From: Rhodospirillaceae bacterium
GTDB lineage: Bacteria; Pseudomonadota; Alphaproteobacteria; DSM-16000; Inquilinaceae
DNA length: 7,323 nucleotides
Direction of reading: 5' to 3'
Assembly: GCA_020425485.1 (NCBI GenBank)
Contig: JAGQRL010000081.1
Coordinates: 1 to 7,323 of the forward strand
Part shown: positions 1-5,951 of the stretch, in pieces
How the letters are laid out: every line of letters begins with the position of its first letter
How positions within the stretch are numbered: position 1 is the first letter of the stretch
Notes under the pieces: model-generated
Database searches by the model: none
The model's input: only the letters and a program-made list of their open reading frames with translations
Told to the model about the DNA's origin: nothing
Translations under genes and position numbers: made by a program

Positions 1-1637
1 TTGCCCGAGCCGATGCGGCCGATAACGCCCACCCGTTCGCCCGGCTCCACCGAGAACGAGACGCCGCGCAGGGCAGGGTGCTGGCTGCCCGGATAGGCGA
101 AGGTGACGTCGCGGAATTCCACGGCCCCGCGGGTGATGGGGCGGCTGACAAAGTTGCGGTCCGACGGCCGCTCGACCGGCGTGCGCATCAGGCTGTTGAG
201 CGTGCGCAGCGCGGACATGGACTGGTTCATGCGCGACAGGGTGCCGGCCACCCCGGCCAGCGGGCCGACGGCGCGCCCGCCCAGGATCACCGCGGCGATG
301 ATGCCGCCCTGGGTCATCTCGCCTTCGGAGACCAGGTAGACGCCGCCGACCACGATGCACACCGTGGTCATCTGCTGCAGCAGGCTGGTCATGCTCATGG
401 CCAGGTTGGAGATCCGCCGGCTCTTCTGGCTGGTGCGCGAGGTGGCGCCGACGAAGCGCTCCCAGGCCCGCTGCATGCGGCCTTCGGCACCGAGGCTCTT
501 GATGGTGTCGAGCGAGCTTACCGTCTCCACCAGGATGCCGTGCTTCAGCGCCGATTCCGCCTGGGTCTGCCGCACCGTGCGGGCCAGCGGGATCTGCACG
601 ATGAAGCCGATGATCAAGGTGAGGACGACGACCGCCAGCGGCACATAGGCGAGCGGCCCGGACACCACGGAGATGACGAAGATGAACAGGCCGACGAACA
701 GCAGATCGGTGAGGGAGGCCAGGGTGGCCGACGTGAAGAAGTCCCGCACCGTTTCGAACTCGCGCAGATGGTTGGCGAAGGCGCCGGTGCTTTGCGGCCG
801 CGCCGCCATCTTGATGTTGAGGACGTGTTCGAAGATCTGGTTGGCCATGATCACGTCGGCCCGGCGACCGGCGGAATCGATCAGCAGGCCGCGCACGATG
901 CGCAGCAGGAAGTCGAACCCGAAGGCCAGCGCGATGCCGGCGGCCAGCACCCACAAGGTGGCGAAGGCGGCGTTGGGCAGCACCCGGTCGTACACGTTCA
1001 TGATGAACAGCGGCGATGCCAGCGCCAGGCAGTTCACCAGGCCGGCGGCCACCACCACCTCGGCATAGGTGGGCCACAGCCGCGCCAGGGTGGACCAGAA
1101 CCAGTGGCCGGCTTCCGGCGGGGCTTCGGTGCCCAGGCGATCGGTGTAGCGGTGCTGCGGCTTGATGAAGATCGCGTAGCCGGAATAGCTGGCTTCCAGG
1201 TCGGCCAGCGGCACCGTGGCCATGCCCTCGTCGGTCTCCGGCACCAGGATGACGGCGTGGCCGTCGGCATGGATGCGCTGGAGCACGCAGGCCCCGCGGT
1301 TCTTCAGCAGCAGCACCACCGGCAGGACGATGGCGGGAATGCGCGCGAGCGGCCGCCGCACCAGCTTGGCGGTCAGCCCGGCGCGGGAGGCGGCGCGGGT
1401 GAACAGGCTGGGGGTGAGGATCCCGTCGTCCAGCGGCAGGCCCGCCACCAGCGCATCGCGCGACATGGTGCGCTCGAAGTGCTTGGTGAGGAACACCAGC
1501 GAGGCCAGCAGCGGGTCGGAATGGCTCCCAGCCAAGTCCTGGGTGCCGATCGACCATTGCGGCTGTTCTGGTGTGGGCTCGGTCGCGGGCTCGACTGCGG
1601 GCTCGTCTTCGGGCTCGAGGTGATCGGGTGCGCTCAT
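1..1637 (-). CDS. Type I secretion permease/ATPase, LssB/LapB family (partial, 3' end off the window)
   Basis: This is the inner-membrane ABC transporter that powers one-step export by a type I secretion system, with a membrane-fusion protein and a TolC-like channel. 545 residues are visible. An acidic, Pro/Glu-rich tail (about 1-27) is followed by a C39-peptidase-like domain (about 40-160; DPLL at 41-44, LTPSLF at 74-79, GHAVIL at 126-131). Next comes the HWFW stretch (178-181) and a six-helix-type membrane domain (about 190-470; MNVYDRVLPN at 213-222). The nucleotide-binding domain begins with the A-loop Tyr515 and reaches Walker A (GRIGSG at 540-545), where the window ends one codon short of the Lys. 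The family is usually about 700-720 residues, so roughly a quarter is missing. The catalytic-Cys position of true C39 peptidases reads Ala45-Ser46, so this domain should bind the substrate rather than cleave it. ATG at 1637 is chosen because it lies just upstream of the conserved domain; its Shine-Dalgarno (GAGG, 2 nt away) is poor. Family assignment is confident; the cargo is unknown. Confidence 0.93.
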   Translation of the reverse strand, partial: MSAPDHLEPEDEPAVEPATEPTPEQPQWSIGTQDLAGSHSDPLLASLVFLTKHFERTMSRDALVAGLPLDDGILTPSLFTRAASRAGLTAKLVRRPLARIPAIVLPVVLLLKNRGACVLQRIHADGHAVILVPETDEGMATVPLADLEASYSGYAIFIKPQHRYTDRLGTEAPPEAGHWFWSTLARLWPTYAEVVVAAGLVNCLALASPLFIMNVYDRVLPNAAFATLWVLAAGIALAFGFDFLLRIVRGLLIDSAGRRADVIMANQIFEHVLNIKMAARPQSTGAFANHLREFETVRDFFTSATLASLTDLLFVGLFIFVISVVSGPLAYVPLAVVVLTLIIGFIVQIPLARTVRQTQAESALKHGILVETVSSLDTIKSLGAEGRMQRAWERFVGATSRTSQKSRRISNLAMSMTSLLQQMTTVCIVVGGVYLVSEGEMTQGGIIAAVILGGRAVGPLAGVAGTLSRMNQSMSALRTLNSLMRTPVERPSDRNFVSRPITRGAVEFRDVTFAYPGSQHPALRGVSFSVEPGERVGVIGRIGSG

Positions 1638-1688
1638 CGCCTCACTCTCGGGATGGTGGATGGACCATAGCCGCCGGAAGATTAATCA

Positions 1689-1718
1689 ATTCTAAGGGTA
1701 GCCACACTGTTGAGACAA
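1689..1718 (-). promoter_or_regulatory. Candidate sigma70-type promoter of the ABC transporter gene
   Basis: Reading the minus strand, a -35-like TTGTCT (1718-1713, 4 of 6 consensus bases) is followed after 18 bp by a -10-like TAGAAT (1694-1689, 5 of 6). The leader to the ATG at 1637 would be about 45 nt. The -35 hexamer overlaps the outer arm of the hairpin at 1715-1752. This is a pattern match only; a start site has not been shown. Confidence 0.35.
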
Positions 1719-1752
1719 AGATGGGCGCCAAATTAAGGCGCCCATCCTTTGT
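1715..1752 (-). terminator. Hairpin, probable terminator after the TolC-family gene
   Basis: ATGGGCGCC (1721-1729) and GGCGCCCAT (1737-1745) form a perfect 9-bp stem around the 7-nt loop AAATTAA. The outer arms ACAAAG (1715-1720) and CTTTGT (1747-1752) extend it to 15 pairs with one bulged C. Read on the minus strand the hairpin begins 46 bp after the TolC-family stop codon and its T-rich end (CTTTGTCTC) is short, so intrinsic termination may be partial. The A/T outer arms make it nearly symmetrical, but no plus-strand gene approaches it. It separates the TolC-family gene from the ABC transporter gene. Confidence 0.6.
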
Positions 1753-1798
1753 TCCAGCGATTTGTATTCCGTGGCCGGCCGCAGGGCGGCCGCGCGGC

Positions 1799-3208
1799 TC
1801 AACGGAAGTAGTCGTTCCCCAGCGGCACTTCCGAGACGTGGGCCTGATGGACGCCACCGGCGTTCTCGCGGGCCACCGCCGCCGCTTCGTCGGGCACGCG
1901 GATGTTCAGCGTATTCATCAGGTTACCGGTCGCCGCGATCACCCGGTAGCGGGAGAAGATCTGCGCGAACTGGGCGCTCGACAGGGCGACGCGGGAGTTG
2001 AACAGCTCGTTCTCGCTGTCCAGCACGTCGATCAGCGTCCGCGCGCCGAGCACGAACTGCTCGCGATAGGACTGCCGCACCTGCTCGCCGGCGACCACTT
2101 CCTGCTCCAGCACCGGGATGCGCCGGGTGATGCTTTCCATGGTGTTCCAGGAGGTGCGCACCAGCTCCTCGACCTCGCGGCGGATGCGGTCCAGCCGCTC
2201 CTGGCGCTCACCGATATGGGCGATCTGCTCCTGCCGGTTGGCGCTGTCGATGCCGCCGCGATAGAGGTTGTAGCGGGCCACCAGCAGCAGGTTGGCGCGG
2301 CTTTCGTCGCCCTGCTGGCCGGCGATGTTGAAGCCGTGGGAGGCCGTGCCTTCCAGGGTCAGGCTGGGATAGAACACGGACTCGGCTTCGCGCAGCTCAG
2401 CCTGGCTGACATCCAGATCCGCCAGGGCGATGGAGATCAGCGGGTTGCCGCCCAGCGCGGTCTGCACCGCGGAGTCCAGGTCCAGCGGCACGGAGGCGAT
2501 CACCGGAGCAGGCATGGTGAGCTGGCCCGGAGGCTGGCCGACGATGGTCTGGTAAGTGATCCGGCCTTCTTCCAAATCGTGCTCGAAGGAGATCAGGGTC
2601 TCTTCGGCGTTGCGCAGCCGGGCTTCCGCCTGCTGGGAGTCCGCCACGCTGGCTTCGCCGGCATTCACCAGGCGCTGCACTTCGCTGAGCGTGGAGCGGT
2701 GCACGTTAACGTTCTCGCGCGCCAGGTTCACCAGCTCCATGTTGCGCATGACGTCGAGATAGGCCTGGATGACGTCGAGGCCGACGAATTCCGAACGTTC
2801 CAGCACCCGGTATGCGGCAGCATCGACGCGCGCGGCCTGGCGCTCCACTTCGGAGTCCGCCTCGAAGCCATCGAAAATCCGCTGCTGCAGGACGATCGAG
2901 AGGTTCCAGCGCGGCCAGGCGGTGTCACCGTTAAAATCGCCGCGGGAGCGAACCGTCGGCGAATCCGTGTATTCCGGCCCCACCTCGGCGCGCAAATCGA
3001 TCTGCGGCAGGTAGAGGCCGCGCGCCTGGGTCAGCTCGTGGTCGATGGCCAAGCGGCTGGCGCGCGCTTCGCCGATCTCCGGGTTGGTGGAGACCGTGAG
3101 CTGCACGGCTTCCTGAAGCGTCATGGCATGCGCGGAACCACCCAGCAGGGTGAGCGCAACCGTGGCCAGGACAGCACTCCGCTTGGAGCCAAATCGGATC
3201 TTCAACAT
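1799..3208 (-). CDS. TolC-family outer-membrane protein of a type I secretion system
   Basis: This 469-residue protein is predicted to form the trimeric outer-membrane beta-barrel and periplasmic alpha-helical tunnel through which the exported protein leaves the cell. A signal peptide is clear: basic n-region, hydrophobic core at about 11-24, and an AHA cleavage site at 26-28. The mature protein opens with MTLQEAVQLT and a nearby NPEI, the usual start of the outer-membrane efflux protein (OEP) repeat. Two OEP repeats follow, with long Gln/Glu/Arg-rich helices and the motifs LPQIDL, QQRIFDGF, VARYNLYRGG and GARTLIDVLDSENELF. Length and motifs fit the TIGR01844-type secretion channels. ATG at 3208 has a good GGAGG 4 nt upstream. 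The neighbouring downstream ABC transporter of LssB type supports a shared secretion role, as in LapE/LapB pairs. A general efflux role is the main alternative. Confidence 0.93.
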   Translation of the reverse strand: MLKIRFGSKRSAVLATVALTLLGGSAHAMTLQEAVQLTVSTNPEIGEARASRLAIDHELTQARGLYLPQIDLRAEVGPEYTDSPTVRSRGDFNGDTAWPRWNLSIVLQQRIFDGFEADSEVERQAARVDAAAYRVLERSEFVGLDVIQAYLDVMRNMELVNLARENVNVHRSTLSEVQRLVNAGEASVADSQQAEARLRNAEETLISFEHDLEEGRITYQTIVGQPPGQLTMPAPVIASVPLDLDSAVQTALGGNPLISIALADLDVSQAELREAESVFYPSLTLEGTASHGFNIAGQQGDESRANLLLVARYNLYRGGIDSANRQEQIAHIGERQERLDRIRREVEELVRTSWNTMESITRRIPVLEQEVVAGEQVRQSYREQFVLGARTLIDVLDSENELFNSRVALSSAQFAQIFSRYRVIAATGNLMNTLNIRVPDEAAAVARENAGGVHQAHVSEVPLGNDYFR

Positions 3209-3212
3209 GGAG

Positions 3213-3217
3213 CCTCC
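3213..3217 (-). promoter_or_regulatory. Ribosome binding site of the TolC-family gene
   Basis: GGAGG on the minus strand stands 4 nt before the ATG at 3208. It is the only strong Shine-Dalgarno seen at a gene start in this window, and it fixes the start codon directly ahead of a well-formed signal peptide. Confidence 0.65.
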
Positions 3218-3274
3218 GTCCGCCTGCGCAACGGCGCACGCGCCGCGCGTCTAGAACCTTATCAATAAATTCAC

Positions 3275-3303
3275 GTTATCTTCCACCGCACCTGAGCAGT
3301 CAA
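3275..3303 (-). promoter_or_regulatory. Candidate sigma70-type promoter of the TolC-family gene
   Basis: On the minus strand TTGACT (3303-3298, 5 of 6 bases of the -35 consensus) and GATAAC (3280-3275, 4 of 6 of the -10) are separated by exactly 17 bp. The site lies in the AT-richer gap (27 of 60 G+C at 3301-3360), about 70 bp before the start codon. A copy of GTCAAG (3299-3304 on the plus strand) overlaps the -35 hexamer and recurs 18 bp away at 3317-3322, which could be a regulator site. Confidence 0.45.
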
Positions 3304-3330
3304 GACAGTTACAGCGGTCAAGCATGATGT

Positions 3331-3349
3331 TAGAGCCAGTTATGCTCTA
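3331..3349. repeat. Short inverted repeat in the gap upstream of the TolC-family gene
   Basis: TAGAGC (3331-3336) and GCTCTA (3344-3349) are perfect inverted copies around the 7-nt spacer CAGTTAT. The repeat lies about 28 bp upstream of the candidate -35 element. It could be an operator, or a weak hairpin following the lipoprotein gene. Six base pairs is short, so it may be chance. Confidence 0.3.
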
Positions 3350-3367
3350 TTCTTACCACGGGATTGC

Positions 3368-3394
3368 AAAAGTGTGGCCTGCCGCATCTGGCCA
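3368..3394 (-). terminator. Weak possible terminator after the lipoprotein gene
   Basis: On the minus strand TGGCC (3394-3390) pairs with GGCCA (3379-3375) around a 10-nt loop, followed by CACTTTTGC with four T at 3371-3368. It begins about 28 nt after the lipoprotein stop codon. The five-pair stem is short and the loop large, so this is a tentative call. Confidence 0.28.
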
Positions 3395-3422
3395 TTCAGA
3401 AAAATCGTGATAGCCGGGAACG

Positions 3423-4268
3423 TCATTGGCGGAACCACTGGCAGTTAACGTCTGTGCCAATTCGCCCGCGGAAACGGATACCATCAACAGTTTCATAGGC
3501 CCACTGTGGTGGCACGTGATCGGCAAGCCACACGCGGTAGATGCTATTGTGTTCGAATACTACGTCGCCGTCTTGGTAACAAACGACCCGCCAGGGCCCC
3601 TGACGTACGCGTTGAACGGGCGCGACAATCTGCACAGGCGGGGGAGCCGTTTCTGCTTCCGGCGGTAGAATTTCGGGGGGGTGCGGCGCTTCGGGAAGGT
3701 TGAGTTCGCCGAGGCTGGGCAGCTCCTCGCGCGGCAGCTCATCGGGCAGGTGGAGCGGCCGGCGCTCGAAAGGGGCAGCACCGTCTTCTTCCTCCGCCGC
3801 GTCGGCGGTTTGCGATGCCGTCAGCAGCTCCGGCACCGGCAGGAACGGGTTGACCTCCTGCGGTGCGGCGGCCGGCTGCGCCAGCCCATCGTCCGGCAGG
3901 GCGGCCAGGTCTTCCGGCACGTCCAGGGGATCGTAGAGTGGTTCGCTTGCCGGCCCGTCGAGGGGAACATCGAGCAGCTCTTCGGGCGGCAGCGCATCGC
4001 CTTCCGCCACCATCGCCAGCTCGCCGTCCGGCATGTATTCGGGGTCGGTGGTGTCGGTCGCCGGTGCTGCGCTCACCGGCGGTGCGTCCAGCGGTGCACT
4101 TTCCACGGGTTCGGCGGGCAGCGCTTCCAGCGGCGGCGGATCGTCGGCGTTGGCGGCCGGGTCCGGTGCCTCGACCGGCGGCTCCTCAGCACAGCCAAGC
4201 ACGGCAACGGCCGCCAGGATCGCCAGGCCGACCGAAGCCGCACGCCAGGGTGCCGATGCAATGCTCAT
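3423..4268 (-). CDS. Predicted outer-membrane lipoprotein with acidic Pro-rich linker and unrecognised C-terminal domain
   Basis: I do not recognise this 281-residue protein. Residues 1-26 form a lipoprotein signal peptide: short n-region with Arg9, hydrophobic core at 13-25, and lipobox VLGC with Cys26 as the acylated residue. Ala27 at position +2 suggests sorting to the outer membrane. Residues 27 to about 218 are a low-complexity linker rich in Pro, Ala, Glu, Asp and Leu, likely disordered. Residues about 223-281 look folded: GPWRVVCYQDGDVVFEHN, IYRVWLADH, an aromatic PPQWAYE and a terminal NCQWF, with Cys230 and Cys276 placed to form a disulphide. ATG at 4268 gives a proper signal peptide, although no good Shine-Dalgarno precedes it. 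An in-frame ATG at 4349 overlaps the upstream stop codon as ATGA and would add 27 residues before the signal. No promoter is visible in the 77-bp gap, so cotranscription with the GGT genes is likely. A role in envelope or secretion is inference only. Confidence 0.8.
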   Translation of the reverse strand: MSIASAPWRAASVGLAILAAVAVLGCAEEPPVEAPDPAANADDPPPLEALPAEPVESAPLDAPPVSAAPATDTTDPEYMPDGELAMVAEGDALPPEELLDVPLDGPASEPLYDPLDVPEDLAALPDDGLAQPAAAPQEVNPFLPVPELLTASQTADAAEEEDGAAPFERRPLHLPDELPREELPSLGELNLPEAPHPPEILPPEAETAPPPVQIVAPVQRVRQGPWRVVCYQDGDVVFEHNSIYRVWLADHVPPQWAYETVDGIRFRGRIGTDVNCQWFRQ

Positions 4269-4345
4269 GGCTGCGAAATCCCGGATAGGGCTGCGAGTGC
4301 CCACAGATGAATCCCCAATGGTGGCGGCGCGAGGGCGAGCCGGGC

Positions 4346-5884
4346 TCATTTCACCCAGCCGGACCCGCCGCGCCGGCTGTCCGCGGCCGCCATTCCCGCC
4401 ACGCCATTGGTCAGCACCGCGTTGACGCCGCCGAAGAACATGCTGCGTTCCGGCCACACGTGCGGGGCGCGCGACAGGCTCTCGGCACAATCGACCAGGC
4501 GGGGGTCGCCGTCGCCCTCGACATGCAATTCGCCATCCTGCCAATGCATGCGCCCGGCCTCCACTGCGATGTCGAGCGGCAGGCCCTCATCGACGACATG
4601 GCTGATGACCTGCGGAATCGCCGAACGGATGCGCCGCGACCCGCCGCTGCCGCACACCAGCAAGCGGCCATTGCGGTCGGACGCGAGCGTCGGCGCCATC
4701 ATCGAGGCAAGGCGGGTCTTGGCCGGGAACACGTCTGGCCCGTCGCGGCACAGGTCCGGCTCGCCCATGATGTTGTTCAGCATGAAGCCGCCGCCCGGCC
4801 CCATGATGCCGCAGCCTTCGCCGTTGGAAAGCGTCATCGCCACCGCCGTGCCGTGGCGGTCGACCACGCTGATCTGGGTGGTGCCGCGGGCCACCACGGG
4901 GGCGCCGGCCGCCAGCCGCGCGCGATGGGCGGTCAGCGCATCGGGCTGCCAGGCGGCGAGGATCTCGTCTGCGGTGTGTTCGGCGATATCGCCGGCCACC
5001 GCCAGGGCACGCCCCATATGCTGCAACGTCTCCAGCGAGGTGACCGACCAGTCGCTGGCCAGCCGGGTTTCGAACAGCGACAGGGTCAGCGCCACCAGGG
5101 CGCCGCCCACCGCCGGTGCGGGGTTGGACAGCACAGACCAGCCGCGATAGCCGATGCGCAGCGGCGTGCGGCGGACCACCCGATAGTCGATGAGGTCGTC
5201 TTCGGTGATCCAGCCACCGCGGTCGGCGCACATGGCGGCGATCGCCCGGCCGACTTCGCCCTCATACATCAGCCGGTCGTCTTCGTGGGCGAGCGCATCC
5301 AGCAGATCGGCCAGGTCCGGCCAGCGGAAGCGGCTGCCGGCCTCGGGCAGTTCGCTGCCGTCGGCCGCACCGGCAAACACCGAGCGGCTGCCCGGCGTGG
5401 CCAGCAGAATGGCGCCGATGACACGGTTGATATAGGCCTGCTGCGGCGTGGTGATCACGCCCTCGCGGGCGGCCCGGATGGCCGGCTCCAGCACCCGGCG
5501 GATGGGCACCGCGCCGAGATCCTGATGCAGCGAGAACAGCCCGCGCGTGGTGCCCGGCACAGCGGCGGTGCCCAGGCCGATGTGGAAAGGCTGGGTAGCG
5601 GTGCCGAACTCCGCATCGATGGTGCGGATGTCCACATCGTTCGAGCGGTGGTCGCGGCTCGGCGTCATCGGGAAGAAGTCGTGCAGCACCGGCTGGCCGC
5701 CCGGCCGGTGCACCAGGGCGAAGCCGCCGCCGCCCAGGCTGGCCAGGGCCGGTTCCGCCACGCAGGTGGTGGCCGCCGCGGCGATGGCGGCGTCCACGGC
5801 GTTGCCGCCGTCTTCCAGGATCTCGGCCGCCGCCTGGGTGCAGGCCGGGTGCCCGGTGGCGCAGGCTCCATACTTCAGGGGCAT
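4346..5884 (-). CDS. Divergent gamma-glutamyltransferase-family protein (GGT paralog)
   Basis: A 512-residue member of the GGT family of N-terminal nucleophile hydrolases, which self-cleave before a Thr that then becomes the catalytic N-terminus of the small subunit. Conserved blocks: GHPACTQAAAEIL (11-23), GGNAVDAAIAAA (26-37), LGGGGFALVH (50-59), GTAAVPGTTRGL (105-116), GTTQISVVD (334-342, predicted nucleophile Thr335), GGGFMLNN (364-371), MMAPTL (395-400) and GSGGS (412-416). By hand alignment to E. coli GGT, most substrate contacts differ: Arg114 is Phe71, Asn411 is Ser353, Gln430 is Ile372, Asp433 is Glu375 and Ser462 is Ala393. The SNGEGCG and MLNNIMGE pattern recalls a GGT-like subgroup without a settled substrate (from memory). 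No signal peptide is visible, unlike periplasmic GGTs. ATG at 5884 begins just before the first conserved block but lacks a Shine-Dalgarno; an upstream mini-ORF may be its lost N-terminus. It probably shares a transcript with the upstream GGT. Confidence 0.88.
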   Translation of the reverse strand: MPLKYGACATGHPACTQAAAEILEDGGNAVDAAIAAAATTCVAEPALASLGGGGFALVHRPGGQPVLHDFFPMTPSRDHRSNDVDIRTIDAEFGTATQPFHIGLGTAAVPGTTRGLFSLHQDLGAVPIRRVLEPAIRAAREGVITTPQQAYINRVIGAILLATPGSRSVFAGAADGSELPEAGSRFRWPDLADLLDALAHEDDRLMYEGEVGRAIAAMCADRGGWITEDDLIDYRVVRRTPLRIGYRGWSVLSNPAPAVGGALVALTLSLFETRLASDWSVTSLETLQHMGRALAVAGDIAEHTADEILAAWQPDALTAHRARLAAGAPVVARGTTQISVVDRHGTAVAMTLSNGEGCGIMGPGGGFMLNNIMGEPDLCRDGPDVFPAKTRLASMMAPTLASDRNGRLLVCGSGGSRRIRSAIPQVISHVVDEGLPLDIAVEAGRMHWQDGELHVEGDGDPRLVDCAESLSRAPHVWPERSMFFGGVNAVLTNGVAGMAAADSRRGGSGWVK

Positions 5885-5886
5885 CG

Positions 5887-5949
5887 TCAGGGGCGTCGCA
5901 TGCAGTGGCGGGAGCTGGAGCCGGTGCGGGCGGACACGTCAGGCGCCAT
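5887..5949 (-). other. 20-codon mini-ORF between the two GGT genes, possible displaced start of the second
   Basis: An ATG at 5949 (two bases past the upstream GGT stop codon) opens a 20-codon frame, MAPDVSARTGSSSRHCMRRP, that stops at 5889-5887, two bases before the ATG of the next gene. GGTGA stands 6 nt before this ATG, a better ribosome site than the downstream gene has. One extra C in the CCCC run just before the stop would join it in frame to the second GGT and add a 22-residue extension. It could be a regulatory leader peptide, a frameshifted N-terminus, or chance. Confidence 0.3.
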
Positions 5950-5951
5950 GA

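Noticed and set aside
78..1670. Long plus-strand open frame of 530 codons
   Set aside because: It lies antisense to the ABC transporter gene, its translation is Gln/His/Gly/Arg-rich with no recognisable motifs, and such frames are common opposite GC-rich genes.
1571..3268. Plus-strand open frame of 565 codons opposite the TolC-family gene
   Set aside because: Antisense shadow: low-complexity His/Gln/Arg composition, crosses the hairpin and the intergenic gap, while the minus strand encodes a clear TolC-family protein with signal peptide and ribosome site.
3426..3668. Plus-strand 80-codon frame that looks fairly protein-like
   Set aside because: It is fully antisense to the lipoprotein's C-terminal domain, which has better composition and continuity with a lipobox-bearing gene; the frame has no ribosome site and ends in Arg-rich sequence.
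3423..4544. Longest version of the lipoprotein frame (373 codons, start at 4544)
   Set aside because: Its first 65 or so residues are Arg/Gly-rich and overlap the end of the GGT paralog in another frame; the lipoprotein signal fixes the start much later.
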